Below, piece by piece: positions 18,000-27,067 of a stretch of DNA of 64,000 nucleotides. Under the pieces are notes generated by a model that saw only the letters and a list, made by a program, of their open reading frames with translations, had not been told where the DNA came from and ran no database searches. Every line of letters begins with the position of its first letter. Position 1 is the first letter of the stretch. This DNA comes from Nostoc sp. UHCC 0926 (GTDB lineage: Bacteria; Cyanobacteriota; Cyanobacteriia; Cyanobacteriales; Nostocaceae). The stretch covers positions 4,464,001-4,528,000 of the forward strand of contig NZ_CP117768.1 in assembly GCF_028623165.1 (NCBI RefSeq). The letters run 5' to 3'. Position numbers and translations under genes: made by a program.

Positions 18000-18755
18000 A
18001 TGAACAATACCATCCCCGCGATTATTTTTGACAATATTGAAAAAAACTTTGGTTCCCTAAAAGTCCTTAAAGGAATCACAGGCGAAATCAACCGGGGAGA
18101 AGTTGTTGCAGTTATCGGTTCCTCCGGCTGTGGTAAAAGTACCCTACTACGCTGCTTTAACCGCCTAGAAACCATTGACAAGGGGCGTTTAATAATCAAC
18201 GGGATCAACTTATCCCGACCCACTGTCAACTATAACCAACTGCGGCAACTACGAACACAAGTCGGTATGGTTTTCCAGCAGTTCAACCTGTTTCCCCATC
18301 TCAGTGTCCTGGAAAATATGACACTCGCCCCTCGGAAAGTTTTGGGTAAAACACCGAAGGAAAGCGCTCAATTGGCGAGATTATATCTAGAAAAAGTCGG
18401 CTTATTTGACAAAGCCTCTGCTTATCCCGAACAACTTTCTGGTGGACAAAAGCAACGAGTAGCGATCGCTCGTAGTTTATGTATAAATCCTCAAATCATG
18501 CTATTTGACGAACCCACCAGCGCCCTAGATCCCGAACTCGTCGGCGAAGTTCTGCAAGTGATGCAGCAATTGGCAGCAGAAGGGATGACAATGGTGGTTG
18601 TCACCCATGAAATGCAATTTGCACGGGAAGTAGCCCATCAGGTGATATTTTTAGACAAAGGTATTGTGACAGAACAAGGCCCAGCCTATGAAGTACTGAC
18701 CAATCCGCAAAGCGATCGCCTACGTATTTTCCTCAGTCGTCTCAATGTTAGATAG
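18000..18755 (+). CDS. Polar-amino-acid ABC transporter ATP-binding protein (GlnQ type)
   Basis: The 251-residue ATPase carries Walker A GSSGCGKST (about 38-46), the Q-loop MVFQQFNLFPHLSV, the signature LSGGQKQRVAIARSL, Walker B IMLFDEPTSALDPELV and the H-loop VVVTHEMQFAREVAHQVIFL. These are typical of the glutamine/histidine uptake branch. It should energise the fused binding-protein/permease encoded divergently at 16220-17737. Translation starts with ATG at 18000. Low-complexity GGAGTT repeats follow the gene. Confidence 0.96.
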   Translation: MNNTIPAIIFDNIEKNFGSLKVLKGITGEINRGEVVAVIGSSGCGKSTLLRCFNRLETIDKGRLIINGINLSRPTVNYNQLRQLRTQVGMVFQQFNLFPHLSVLENMTLAPRKVLGKTPKESAQLARLYLEKVGLFDKASAYPEQLSGGQKQRVAIARSLCINPQIMLFDEPTSALDPELVGEVLQVMQQLAAEGMTMVVVTHEMQFAREVAHQVIFLDKGIVTEQGPAYEVLTNPQSDRLRIFLSRLNVR

Positions 18756-18819
18756 TTAGGAGTTAGGAATTAGGAGTTGGGAGTTGGGAGTTGTCAATTA
18801 AAGGTTTTTTCATAACTAT

Positions 18820-19026
18820 TTAAAGGTACTCGCGCAAGAAATCAAAGGGATCATCTTCCCAACAGGGTTCAGGTATCAGCCAAAATAAACTACTGTTGAT
18901 ATCGGCTTCAATTTCATCACCGTCGTCTCTATCAAATAGTTCTATCAAAGCTATCCAATCACCTTCTCTCAGAAACGTTAACGATGGGGCATATACCTGG
19001 AGATTATTTGAGTAATTCACGCGCAA
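18820..19026 (-). CDS. Small acidic hypothetical protein
   Basis: A 68-residue frame starts at a TTG (a GTG two codons later is possible). It reads as a plausible acidic protein with TFLREGDWIALIELFDRDDGDEIEA and a CWEDDPFDFLREYL end. I do not recognise a family. Composition and lack of overlap with other genes argue for reality; the weak start argues against. Confidence 0.45.
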   Translation of the reverse strand: MRVNYSNNLQVYAPSLTFLREGDWIALIELFDRDDGDEIEADINSSLFWLIPEPCWEDDPFDFLREYL

Positions 19027-19203
19027 AGTTGTGCTTGAGAGCCGTAAAAAGTTAGTATAAAAATTTGTAAATAATCAGATTATAGCTTTGATAACCGAAG
19101 TTAAATAGTTATTTTGATACTATTAAATATGGACTACTCTCATGAGTGTCTCACAATTTAAATAGGACTGCTATAGTATTTATTACATAATTACAAGCTG
19201 AAT

Positions 19204-19896
19204 TTACTCAAACCGGAAAAATTCTTGAGGCTGCGACTCGACTAATTCCACGTCAAAGACTTCGGCAAAGGACTGGGCTAGATAAAAACGCACTTCTTGG
19301 CAAGTGATTCCTGGAATCCATTCAGCTAAACTGCCTACATGTTTATCAGAAATACCGCAGGGTACAATGCGCTCAAAGCCTGTCATATCAGGACAAACAT
19401 TTAATGCAAAGCCGTGCATGGTAATCCAACGGCTAACTTTAATCCCAATAGCTGCAACTTTTCGCCCTTGTAACCAAACGCCAGTAAAAGCCGGAATTCT
19501 TTCTCCCTGCAATCCATAAACTGCTAATAGGCGAATTATTACTTCTTCGAGTTGCCGTAAGTACCAATGGAGGTCTTTACGATAACGTTGCAGATTTAAA
19601 ATAGGATACCCCACTAGTTGACCAGGACAATGGTAAGTAACCTCACCGCCGCGTTCAACTCGATGCACATCATATTCACCTTTGTCAATATCAAATTTGA
19701 GAAAATCTGAGTTGGCTCCTTGCCCCAGAGTGTAGACAGGTGGATGTTCTAGCAAAATTAACACGTCATCTAGACTGGGGTCATGGATACGCTCAGTCAG
19801 GAGCGATCGCTGCCATCCATGAGCATCCAAGTAAGGCATTAATCCTTGGTTATATAGCAAACAACGGTTTTGGTGCGGTTCATTACTATGGATCAT
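19204..19896 (-). CDS. lipB: Lipoyl(octanoyl) transferase
   Basis: LipB moves the octanoyl group from octanoyl-ACP to the lipoyl domains of 2-oxoacid dehydrogenases and the glycine cleavage H protein, in the cytoplasm. The 230-residue product has the conserved RGGEVTYHCPGQLVGYPIL (82-100), GRKVAAIGIKVSRW with the catalytic Lys146, and PCGISDKHVGSL with the catalytic Cys180. HPPVYTLGQG at 51-60 is also typical. It appears monocistronic. lipA was not seen nearby. Confidence 0.97.
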   Translation of the reverse strand: MIHSNEPHQNRCLLYNQGLMPYLDAHGWQRSLLTERIHDPSLDDVLILLEHPPVYTLGQGANSDFLKFDIDKGEYDVHRVERGGEVTYHCPGQLVGYPILNLQRYRKDLHWYLRQLEEVIIRLLAVYGLQGERIPAFTGVWLQGRKVAAIGIKVSRWITMHGFALNVCPDMTGFERIVPCGISDKHVGSLAEWIPGITCQEVRFYLAQSFAEVFDVELVESQPQEFFRFE

Positions 19897-20514
19897 GCCA
19901 AAAATAAACTGGGATTGGGAACGAAATATATTTCAAGTTACAAGATTTGAGTCAACAATTGTCAAGCTTTACAAAGAATTTTAAAGGAAAGTCAAGGGAA
20001 GCTGCATTAGAAAATACAAAGTGCTAGCTTGAATATTAACCTCAATAGGTTTTTAGGAGGAATTCTCTGCAATAAGCATCACGCCAAGATAATAAGAACG
20101 AATGTACTGGCTGATGACTCTAATTATATTGTTTGCATTTAAAACAGAATCAAACTTCCACAAAAACTCGTGTTCTTGCTCAATAGTGAGCAAACCTCAA
20201 TCGAACACAGAAGGAGCAACTATCAACAGTTCTGTGAGCGTTCCTTGAAAAGAGAAGGTAGTCACAGGAGCTACGACTCAAATTTCCTCACAAAAGAGTT
20301 CTATGTGGAAATCCAATTGGATATCAGCGCAGAGATGAGGAGGAAAATCAGGGTATACTTGACAACAACTCAGATGCAGGAAGCTTAGAGACAGCTTACC
20401 AGCACTACATACAAAGAGTTCACAATTTGTTTTGGCGGGAGTAATATATCTTACCGCAACTTCTTTTCATACAAAGCAAATTCACATATCCAAATATTCA
20501 CCGGGAGAGTTTAC
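19897..20514 (+). promoter_or_regulatory. Upstream region and long leader of lrtA
   Basis: No convincing gene lies in these 618 bases; a 72-codon frame at 20170-20388 is poor in protein character. In other cyanobacteria lrtA is transcribed with a long 5' leader that influences transcript stability in light and dark, so part of this region is probably that leader. I could not define its ends. Confidence 0.5.
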
Positions 20515-21165
20515 ATGAAGCTTGTCATCCACGGCAAAAATATTGAAATCACCGATGCAATTCGTGAGTATGTACATCAAAAGATTGAAAAAGCAGTTAG
20601 TCACTTTCAGAGCATTACAAATGAAGTGGATGTGCATCTTAGCGTAGCCCGTAATCCCCGAATTAGTCCTAGACAAGCGGCTGAAGTAACTATTTATGCT
20701 AATGGTAGCGTTATCCGTGCCGAGGAAAGCAGCGAAAGCCTATATGCCAGCATTGACTTAGTTGCAGATAAAATTGCTCGTCAACTGCGGAAATACAAAG
20801 AACGGCGTCAAGACCATAAAACTCAAGCCCAACCAACAGAAGTAGTTGTTACAGAGTCGATAGTCACAGATTTAATTGGCGATCGCACCCCCGAACTACC
20901 CAACGAAGTTGTGCGTACAAAATATTTTTCCATGCCGCCGATGACCCTTGCAGAAGCCTTAGAACAACTGCAACTGGTAGGACACGACTTTTATATGTTC
21001 CATAATTCTGAAACTGGAGAGATTAATGTAATTTACGAACGTAACCACGGCGGTTATGGTGTGATCCATCCCCGCAATGGTAACGGTCATACTAACGGCA
21101 AGAATGGCAAGTCAACCCACGCTAATATTGTCATGCCGGAAAAGTCGCACTCGAATAAAGTCTAA
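20515..21165 (+). CDS. lrtA: Long-form ribosome hibernation factor LrtA/HPF
   Basis: LrtA (light-repressed transcript A) is the cyanobacterial long hibernation-promoting factor that inactivates ribosomes by 100S dimer formation in the dark or in stress. The 216-residue product has the N-terminal HPF/RaiA domain (MKLVIHGKNIEITDAIREYV, then AAEVTIYANGSVIRAEE and LYASIDLVADKIARQLRKYK, residues 1-103). A variable linker follows, then the C-terminal dimerisation domain (VVRTKYFSMPPMTLAEALEQ, VGHDFYMFHNSETGEINVIY; about 130-185). A GGGAGAG Shine-Dalgarno region precedes the ATG. A long upstream leader is likely. Confidence 0.96.
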   Translation: MKLVIHGKNIEITDAIREYVHQKIEKAVSHFQSITNEVDVHLSVARNPRISPRQAAEVTIYANGSVIRAEESSESLYASIDLVADKIARQLRKYKERRQDHKTQAQPTEVVVTESIVTDLIGDRTPELPNEVVRTKYFSMPPMTLAEALEQLQLVGHDFYMFHNSETGEINVIYERNHGGYGVIHPRNGNGHTNGKNGKSTHANIVMPEKSHSNKV

Positions 21166-21179
21166 TTAAAACGCAAAAG

Positions 21180-21245
21180 GGCGCAAAGGTTAACGCAAAG
21201 GTTCGCAGAGTATTCTTTGCATTAACCTTTGCGTTTAAAAACTTT
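21180..21245. repeat. Imperfect inverted repeat between convergent genes
   Basis: GCAAAGGTTAACGCAAAGG and TTAACCTTTGCG form an inverted repeat between the ends of lrtA and the peroxiredoxin gene. It could act as a two-way terminator, but it resembles the AACGCAAAGG repeats frequent in Nostoc spacers. Confidence 0.45.
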
Positions 21246-21707
21246 TTACTTAGCCGCAAGCTGTTGCAAAGTTTTCAGTGCTTCCTCAACATGTCCTTTA
21301 AAGTTAAACATTGAGTCAAACACGTATTGCACAATTCCTTGTTCGTCAATGACGTAAGTAACGCGACCAGGGAATAAGCCAAAAGCCGCTGTTGCGCCAT
21401 ATAGCTTCCGCACTTGGTCGCCTTTGTCAGTTAACAGGGTAAAAGGTAGATTGTACTTTGCAGCAAATCGCTGATGAGATTCGCTAGAGTCAGCACTCAC
21501 GCCGACAACTTCAGCGCCAGCGGCTTTAAACACTTCATACTGATCACGAAAGGCGCAGGATTCAGTTGTACATCCGGGTGTGTCGTCCTTGGGGTAAAAA
21601 TATAGGACAACAGCTTTTTTGCCGCGAAAATCTTGGAGGCTAATTGTTGAGCCGTTTTGGGCAGGGAGAGTGAAATTAGGAGCGGTATCTCCAACTTTGA
21701 TTGGCAT
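21246..21707 (-). CDS. bcp: Peroxiredoxin, Bcp/PrxQ type
   Basis: This thioredoxin-dependent thiol peroxidase reduces hydroperoxides. The 153-residue protein has VGDTAPNFTLPAQNG at the start and the active-site stretch YPKDDTPGCTTESCAFRDQY, with peroxidatic Cys46 and resolving Cys51 five residues apart, as in the two-Cys PrxQ subgroup. GVSADSSESHQRFAAKYNLP and GRVTYVIDEQGIV are further family marks. There is no signal peptide, so it is cytosolic. It is convergent with lrtA. Confidence 0.96.
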   Translation of the reverse strand: MPIKVGDTAPNFTLPAQNGSTISLQDFRGKKAVVLYFYPKDDTPGCTTESCAFRDQYEVFKAAGAEVVGVSADSSESHQRFAAKYNLPFTLLTDKGDQVRKLYGATAAFGLFPGRVTYVIDEQGIVQYVFDSMFNFKGHVEEALKTLQQLAAK

Positions 21708-21826
21708 AGCGAGTGGTGGTAATTACTTAATAAAATTTTACCTTGTATCCTAAGTCTATAAATTTTGCTTGATTAAGTGCATCAAGCGGAGTAGCTTAGA
21801 TACTCATCTAAGATAAAATTCCGCTT

Positions 21827-22954
21827 ATGCGCCTGACTTCACTAGATGTTTTTCGCGGCATTACGATCGCTGGGATGATTCTCGTCAATATGGCGGGAGT
21901 CGCAGATGATGTATATCCTCCCTTAGCCCACGCCGATTGGCACGGTTGCACACCAACTGACTTGGTATTCCCCTTCTTTCTCTTCATTGTCGGTGTAGCG
22001 ATGACTTTCTCGCTGTCAAAGTACACTGAAGGTAATAAACCAACCTCAGCTATTTACTGGCGCATTTTACGCCGCGCTGCCATTCTCTTTGCTTTGGGAT
22101 TCCTACTAAATGGCTTTTGGAATCAGGGTATTTGGACTTTTGATTTGAGTAGCATCCGCATTATGGGAGTGTTGCAGCGCATCAGCCTTACCTATCTGCT
22201 GGCTTCTTTAGCAGTTCTCAACCTGCCGCGTAAAGGTCAATGGATACTAGCAGCAGTGCTACTCATTGGCTACTGGCTAACGATGATGTATCTACCAGTG
22301 CCCGATTATGGTGCAGGAGTTCTGACACGGGAAGGTAATTTCGGCGCTTATATTGACCGCCTAATTATTCCCAAAGCACATTTATACAAGGGTGATGGTT
22401 TCAACTTTATGGGAGATCCAGAAGGACTTTTCAGTACTATTCCTGCGATAGTAAGCGTCCTTGCTGGCTACTTCACTGGTCAATGGATACGCAGCCAACC
22501 TGTACAGTCACGCACAAGTATAGGGTTAGGATTATTTGGAGTTGGTTGCTTAATTATCGGTTGGGCATGGGGGTGGACATTCCCCATCAACAAAAAGCTG
22601 TGGACAAGTTCCTATGTAATCTTCACCAGCGGTTGGGCGTTACTTTTGCTAGCAGCTTGTTATGAACTGATCGAAGTCCGGCTGAATCGTCGCTGGAGTA
22701 AACCTTTTGAAATTATGGGCTTAAATGCGATCGCTCTTTTCGTTCCATCCGTTTTGTTGATTAAAATCTTAGTGAAAACCACTATCGGCACAGGCAAAGA
22801 CGCTCCTAGTACCTATAATTGGATTTACCATAATTTTTTCGCATCTTGGGCGGGAGTCCTGAATGGTTCCCTGTTGTTTGCCATAGTCACTGTGTTGTTG
22901 TGGTGGGTTGTTGGTGTTCTGATGTATCGACAACGTTGGTTTCTCAAGGTGTAA
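21827..22954 (+). CDS. Heparan-glucosaminide N-acetyltransferase-like membrane protein
   Basis: The 375-residue polytopic protein belongs to the acyltransferase family that includes NagX and the human lysosomal HGSNAT catalytic region (DUF1624/DUF5009). Its start, RLTSLDVFRGITIAGMILVN, and the next conserved block, HADWHGCTPTDLVFPFFLF, are diagnostic. About ten hydrophobic segments follow, with the late conserved stretch MGLNAIALFVPSVLL. It likely acetylates a cell-surface or cell-wall-derived amino sugar across the membrane. Substrate assignment is by family only. It is divergent from bcp, sharing a 120-base promoter region. Confidence 0.9.
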   Translation: MRLTSLDVFRGITIAGMILVNMAGVADDVYPPLAHADWHGCTPTDLVFPFFLFIVGVAMTFSLSKYTEGNKPTSAIYWRILRRAAILFALGFLLNGFWNQGIWTFDLSSIRIMGVLQRISLTYLLASLAVLNLPRKGQWILAAVLLIGYWLTMMYLPVPDYGAGVLTREGNFGAYIDRLIIPKAHLYKGDGFNFMGDPEGLFSTIPAIVSVLAGYFTGQWIRSQPVQSRTSIGLGLFGVGCLIIGWAWGWTFPINKKLWTSSYVIFTSGWALLLLAACYELIEVRLNRRWSKPFEIMGLNAIALFVPSVLLIKILVKTTIGTGKDAPSTYNWIYHNFFASWAGVLNGSLLFAIVTVLLWWVVGVLMYRQRWFLKV

Positions 22955-23268
22955 ATTTGAAAGCAGGTGGAAGAAAATGAAAAGATTTTTGTTGTTATTT
23001 TCGTTTTAGCGTTAGCAAGGTTACTACAGGTATTAAGTAATATTTTTGTAATACCTTAGGAACAAAGGCGATTGCAGCTTTATCAATATCTATATAGTGC
23101 GTTAATCTGGGCTTTCATTAGCGAATCTACCGAAGTTCTGATGTCTGAGAACAAGCTGCTTCCAAAGTTCCCAACGGCAAAAGCGTCTACAGACAACTCT
23201 TTGTGTTGAAAATTCAAATTTACTGCTAATTCACTAAATTAATCCATAGAAAAATTGTGAGGTAATGA
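22955..23268. other. Non-coding stretch
   Basis: It contains one hairpin (AGGTATTA / TAATACCT around 23026-23058) and no recognisable gene. The promoter of the CAP-domain gene should be here. Confidence 0.4.
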
Positions 23269-23973
23269 ATGCGTCGCCTGAAATTTTGGGTATTTTTGCC
23301 ATTTACCTTGATATTCGGCTGCTCAAATCAAATGTTTCAATCTAACCCATCTGTGACAAACTCTAACCCAGCAGTGGTTCAACCAGCCAGTCCGACTTTA
23401 TTAGCAAAGGCGAGTTATCTTTCACCACTGGAACAACAGGTAATTGTTGAAACAAATAAGGTACGAACAAATCCCAAAGCATACCTGCCGATTCTGGAAA
23501 AATATAGAAAGCGCTTCCAAGGGAATCAAGTCAAAATTTCTAAGAATAGCTATTTGCGAACTCAAGAAGGAGTCAAAGCAGTCGATGAGGCGATCGCATT
23601 TCTGAAATCAGCACGTCCTGTGGGAGCGTTGACTGCATCTAAAGGTATGTCTTTAGGAGCAAAAGACCACGCTAAAGACCAAGGCCCAAAGGGTGCCGTA
23701 GGTCATGATGGTAGCGATGGTAGCAACCCCTTTACTCGCATCAACCGCTATGGTAGATGGCAAACAACCGCAGGCGAAAATATCAGCTATGGGCCAAACA
23801 CTGCTCAAGATATCGTCATGCAGTTAATTATTGATGATGGTGTGAGCGATCGCGGTCATAGAAAAAACATTTTTAACGGCGCTTTTAAAGTGTCTGGCGT
23901 TGCTTATGGAACTCACAAATCATATAGAACAATCTGCGTAATTGACTACGCTGGGGGGTATAGGGAAAAATAA
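23269..23973 (+). CDS. CAP (SCP/PR-1) domain lipoprotein
   Basis: The 234-residue product starts with a lipoprotein signal (LPFTLIFGCSNQ, Cys18). The CAP domain spans about 55-230: LEQQVIVETNKVRTNPKAYL, SKGMSLGAKDHAKDQGPKG with the domain's first His, AVGHDGSDGSNPFTRI, TAGENISYG, and GHRKNIFNGAFKVSGVAYG. The conserved His and Glu residues that form the CAP cavity are present. Bacterial CAP proteins are extracellular and of diverse or unknown activity. No neighbour suggests a specific role. A terminator follows. Confidence 0.92.
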   Translation: MRRLKFWVFLPFTLIFGCSNQMFQSNPSVTNSNPAVVQPASPTLLAKASYLSPLEQQVIVETNKVRTNPKAYLPILEKYRKRFQGNQVKISKNSYLRTQEGVKAVDEAIAFLKSARPVGALTASKGMSLGAKDHAKDQGPKGAVGHDGSDGSNPFTRINRYGRWQTTAGENISYGPNTAQDIVMQLIIDDGVSDRGHRKNIFNGAFKVSGVAYGTHKSYRTICVIDYAGGYREK

Positions 23974-24028
23974 TATGAGTCGGGAATAGCGAATGGAATT
24001 CATGGCTACACAAACAAAAGCTTAAGAG

Positions 24029-24056
24029 AAAACAAGGGGATTTTGCCCCTTGTTTT
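24029..24056 (+). terminator. Rho-independent terminator after the CAP-domain gene
   Basis: AAAACAAGGGG pairs with CCCCTTGTTTT across a six-base loop, 55 bases after the stop codon. Confidence 0.75.
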
Positions 24057-24652
24057 AAACTGTGCAGTCGGGTAAAGCCTCGCTTAAACCGCGTCCACCT
24101 TGAAAACTGTAGTTCTTTCCGGATGAAAACAAATAAACCTTCATCCCTCAGCCCGTTCTCCCAATATTGGCAGAAGGGGAGCCGGAAATAAGTCCCTCTC
24201 CCTACTTGGGAGAGGGATTTAGAGTGAAGGCAAAAACTACGGTTCTCAACATAGATGAGGTTTAGTACAGCATTTCATTAATTCGTAGCGAATTAAATTT
24301 GGCAATGCCAATGCGTCCCTCTACAATGCCAATGCGTCCCTCTACAATGCCAATGCATCCCTCTACAATGCCAATGCATCCCTCTACAATGCCAATGCGT
24401 CCCTCTGCAATGCCAATGCATCCCTCTGCAATGCCAATGCATCCCTCTGCAATGCCAATGCATCCCTCTGCATTTAAAAACGCTACGATTATTATGCAAA
24501 ACTGTACTTATACGAGCCAGTGCATTGGGGAGCCAGCGCGGTCTTCTCCCAAAGGGAGAGGCTAGCACCAAGGGGGTTTCCCCCATGAGCGACTGGCGTT
24601 CGGCGAGCCACTCTTGTTGCAACTGGCGTGCAGTTTCTAACTGCCATTTAAG
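24057..24652. other. Repeat-rich non-coding stretch
   Basis: No gene is supported. It contains a plant-like C/T-rich repeat (24140-24230, CCTCAGCCC / GGGAGAGGGA blocks), the eight-copy 21-bp array, and a GC-rich dispersed repeat (24515-24630). ORFs running through the array on both strands only reflect its 21-bp periodicity. Confidence 0.6.
24261..24520 (+). repeat. Mini-element with eight 21-bp tandem units
   Basis: The flank CAGCATTTCATTAATT plus GTAGCGAATTAAATTTGG leads into eight 21-bp units (24304-24471, AATGCCAATGCGTCCCTCTAC and variants). Then come TTTAAAAACGCTACG and GCAAAACTGTACTTA. The same flanks, in reverse, bracket a three-unit array at 48470-48655, so the whole is one element with a variable number of units. 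Confidence 0.85.
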
Positions 24653-26035
24653 CTATTCCTCAGCAACCCAAGTACCATGAAACCCATAAGGCACCCGTTG
24701 AGGAATTATCACCCGCGCTACAGGTTCAGCGGTCACATCTTGGGCATTCACCACTACTAATTCTGAACTGTTTGAATTCTCATCGTAAACGAAAGTCACA
24801 AGCCAACCATCATCCTCAGCAATTGCACCAGGACGCGGCGCAAACACAGCTTCACTGCCATAGCGTCCCTGTCCATGTTCGTGTATTTGGGACTTTCCAC
24901 TGCTGAAGTCGTACTTGATGATACCTTCAAATAAAGCTACGGGAGTGTACACTATTTTGTTGGTGTAGCCATATCGGTTTTGTCGCCCCAATAGATTTTC
25001 GTTGATGCGGGGAAATTCTGAAACTACATCGTCCAATATCTCCTCACACACTTTTCCCGTGCTGAGGTTAAATCGCCAGCGATACAAACGGGGGATATCT
25101 ACTTCTGGATCAAGTTGCGAATCACTAGAAATCAAAACACTAGTAGAACTCATCCGACAGGCGATAAGCACTACTTCGTTTCCCTCTTCGTAGGCGTTGA
25201 GGGTATGGAAGACGTAGCAAGCAGGACTCTCAAACCAGCGAATATTACTGTTGTCACCGTGACGTGGTAGAATGCCAAAACGACTGGGGCGATCGCGCTC
25301 AAACATGATCACAGGTTCTCCCCGTTGCGATCGCTCGGCGCTAAAAGTCAGCGGCAAATCCATAAAAAGTGTGTAGTTTTCAGTGATAGCGAAATCGTGC
25401 ATTATCACCCCAATTGGCAGGTCAATTGGCACTGTCCGCAACAGTTCGCCTTGTGCTGAAACCACACCATATTGCAGGTACGGTGGCCTAAACACAGAGT
25501 AGCCAAAGAAGATCATTTCGCCCGTCACCGGGTCTACCTTGGGATGGGCTGTGAAGGCAGAAACTAGCTTGCCATTATAGGTGTACTCGCCAATGGTTTC
25601 TAATTCCGGAAGCTTGATAGCGTGAGGTTTACCCCCCTCGTTTAGCGCCAACATTTGACCCGCGTGCCACACTAAGGCCGTATTGGCGGTGTTTTTGCCG
25701 GGGCCGTGGGGATTATCAATTTGCGGTGGTTCTAAGAACCCACTCCAGAGAGCCTTACCCGCTTCTCGTTCTTTTTTCCATCCGGCTGTCCGCACGTAGC
25801 GGTTACGATAAGTCGCTACGCCGTTGCTAATTCGCACACCATGCAACATCCCATCCCCGTCAAACCAGTGATATTGACCGATGGGTGTCCATTGAGGGTT
25901 AGGGCCATTCCGCACAAACATCCCCGATAAGTCAAGGGGTAATTCACCGATGACTGGCAATTTGTTGGTGGTGATTTCTTCACGGATTGGAGCAAAATTG
26001 CGATCAAGATAAGGATTAACTGCTATTGTTACCAT
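24653..26035 (-). CDS. Carotenoid cleavage oxygenase (RPE65/CCD family)
   Basis: The 460-residue protein is a non-haem iron dioxygenase that cleaves carotenoids or apocarotenoids. The family start LPVIGELPLDLSGMFVRNGP is clear. The four iron-binding histidines are visible in FTAHPK, VIMHDF, VFHTLNA and the final GFHGTW. Second-shell features such as DGDGMLH are also present. Length and motifs are complete, so it should be active; the bond cleaved cannot be told from sequence. A PadR-type regulator ends 9 bases upstream on the same strand, and the pair is likely one operon. Confidence 0.95.
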   Translation of the reverse strand: MVTIAVNPYLDRNFAPIREEITTNKLPVIGELPLDLSGMFVRNGPNPQWTPIGQYHWFDGDGMLHGVRISNGVATYRNRYVRTAGWKKEREAGKALWSGFLEPPQIDNPHGPGKNTANTALVWHAGQMLALNEGGKPHAIKLPELETIGEYTYNGKLVSAFTAHPKVDPVTGEMIFFGYSVFRPPYLQYGVVSAQGELLRTVPIDLPIGVIMHDFAITENYTLFMDLPLTFSAERSQRGEPVIMFERDRPSRFGILPRHGDNSNIRWFESPACYVFHTLNAYEEGNEVVLIACRMSSTSVLISSDSQLDPEVDIPRLYRWRFNLSTGKVCEEILDDVVSEFPRINENLLGRQNRYGYTNKIVYTPVALFEGIIKYDFSSGKSQIHEHGQGRYGSEAVFAPRPGAIAEDDGWLVTFVYDENSNSSELVVVNAQDVTAEPVARVIIPQRVPYGFHGTWVAEE

Positions 26036-26044
26036 TGTCTTGAT

Positions 26045-26611
26045 TTATAGAATCTGGTAATGTGATGCATATGGCTTTTGGTGATTGATCACACTGATCG
26101 CTATCTTCAACCAATCAATATAAGTCTGTTCTCTTCGGATCACCAACTCCAGCACGAGCCTTTGCATTACTTGCTCACGGTTGGCAGACTGATCACTGAG
26201 TGATGGTAAATCGATCGTTTCACATTCAACAAGCTTTTTGCTTCGAGCTGCCACTTGTTGCTCCAGTAGGTGAATAATGGTTTCATTTGACAACTGATCT
26301 GCAAAATGCAACTGGACTAGCATTGGTTCTCGGATAGTCGGTAAGAGCTGATGAGTCCCAAGCCATCGGGCGAATTCGGCTTTCCCTGGCTCCGTCACAC
26401 TGTAAACTTTGCGGTTGGGGCGATCGTGCTGAATCTCAATCTTACAGGTAATCCAGCCTTGCTCAACTAGCTTATCGAGAGTTCTGTAAATTTGTGCCTG
26501 GTCTGCTGGCCACAAATGGGCAATGCATTGATCAAAGCAGCTCGTTTTCAGGTCGTACCCCGTCATTTCTTGCTGCTGAAGAAGACCTAGAATTACATAT
26601 GCTAGCGACAT
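26045..26611 (-). CDS. PadR-family transcriptional regulator
   Basis: The 188-residue protein has the PadR winged-helix N-terminus: LAYVILGLLQQQEMTGYDLK, HLWPADQAQIYRTLDKLVEQGWI, and a wing with DRPNRKVYSVTEPGKAEFARWL (residues 1-85). The C-terminal Vir_C-type helical dimerisation region follows (about 90-180). PadR proteins usually repress neighbouring genes until a small phenolic or hydrophobic ligand binds. Its closeness to the carotenoid oxygenase gene suggests that it controls that gene and itself. Confidence 0.93.
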   Translation of the reverse strand: MSLAYVILGLLQQQEMTGYDLKTSCFDQCIAHLWPADQAQIYRTLDKLVEQGWITCKIEIQHDRPNRKVYSVTEPGKAEFARWLGTHQLLPTIREPMLVQLHFADQLSNETIIHLLEQQVAARSKKLVECETIDLPSLSDQSANREQVMQRLVLELVIRREQTYIDWLKIAISVINHQKPYASHYQIL

Positions 26612-27067
26612 TAAGACGGTTTTCCCATAATTGACATTTTCTCGATAGATTCTATGACTATGTACTTCTTATAAGTTTATGCTAATATATGATTAATCAA
26701 GTATAAGATATAACGGCTATAAAAAGATATGTTGATTCTCATGCGTCTTAACAAAGAAACCGAATACATGAACTGAGGTTGGGTAGATGGCTAATGGTGC
26801 TGTTTGCACAAGAGAGTGATGAAGTAGCGATGTATTTTGAGTGCCGCTTCCGTACCCCTATGGGGATCTTGCTACGTGGAGCATCAATCAAGATAAGGGA
26901 AGTGAGAAGTTCTGATCAGAGCGGCAAGCCTCCTGGTGAGCCTTTATGCCACCATTGCATATGCTACTCATCGCTAGTGTATCACTCAACAAACCAGTTG
27001 TTCGCTACAGTCTATTCGTGATAAATATTGACGCAGAAATTATTTAAGCCATTTGAAGACTATTGTA
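26612..27067. other. Non-coding stretch
   Basis: An 80-codon frame at 26779-27021 has unconvincing composition and no recognisable motif. It was left out. The padR promoter should lie near 26612-26700. Confidence 0.4.

Noticed and set aside
20170..20388. 72-codon ORF before lrtA
   Set aside because: Unlikely composition and position inside the probable lrtA leader; no Shine-Dalgarno or homology mark.
24304..24471. CRISPR array
   Set aside because: The 21-bp units are directly adjacent without spacers, so it is a tandem repeat, not CRISPR. No cas genes nearby.
24299..24622. Overlapping ORFs with repeated MPMHPST-like or CRGMHWH-like units
   Set aside because: They run through the 21-bp non-coding array on both strands, and period 21 keeps any frame open. 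No start signals or other domains.
26779..27021. 80-codon ORF between padR and the helical protein
   Set aside because: No recognisable motif, odd composition and no start signal.
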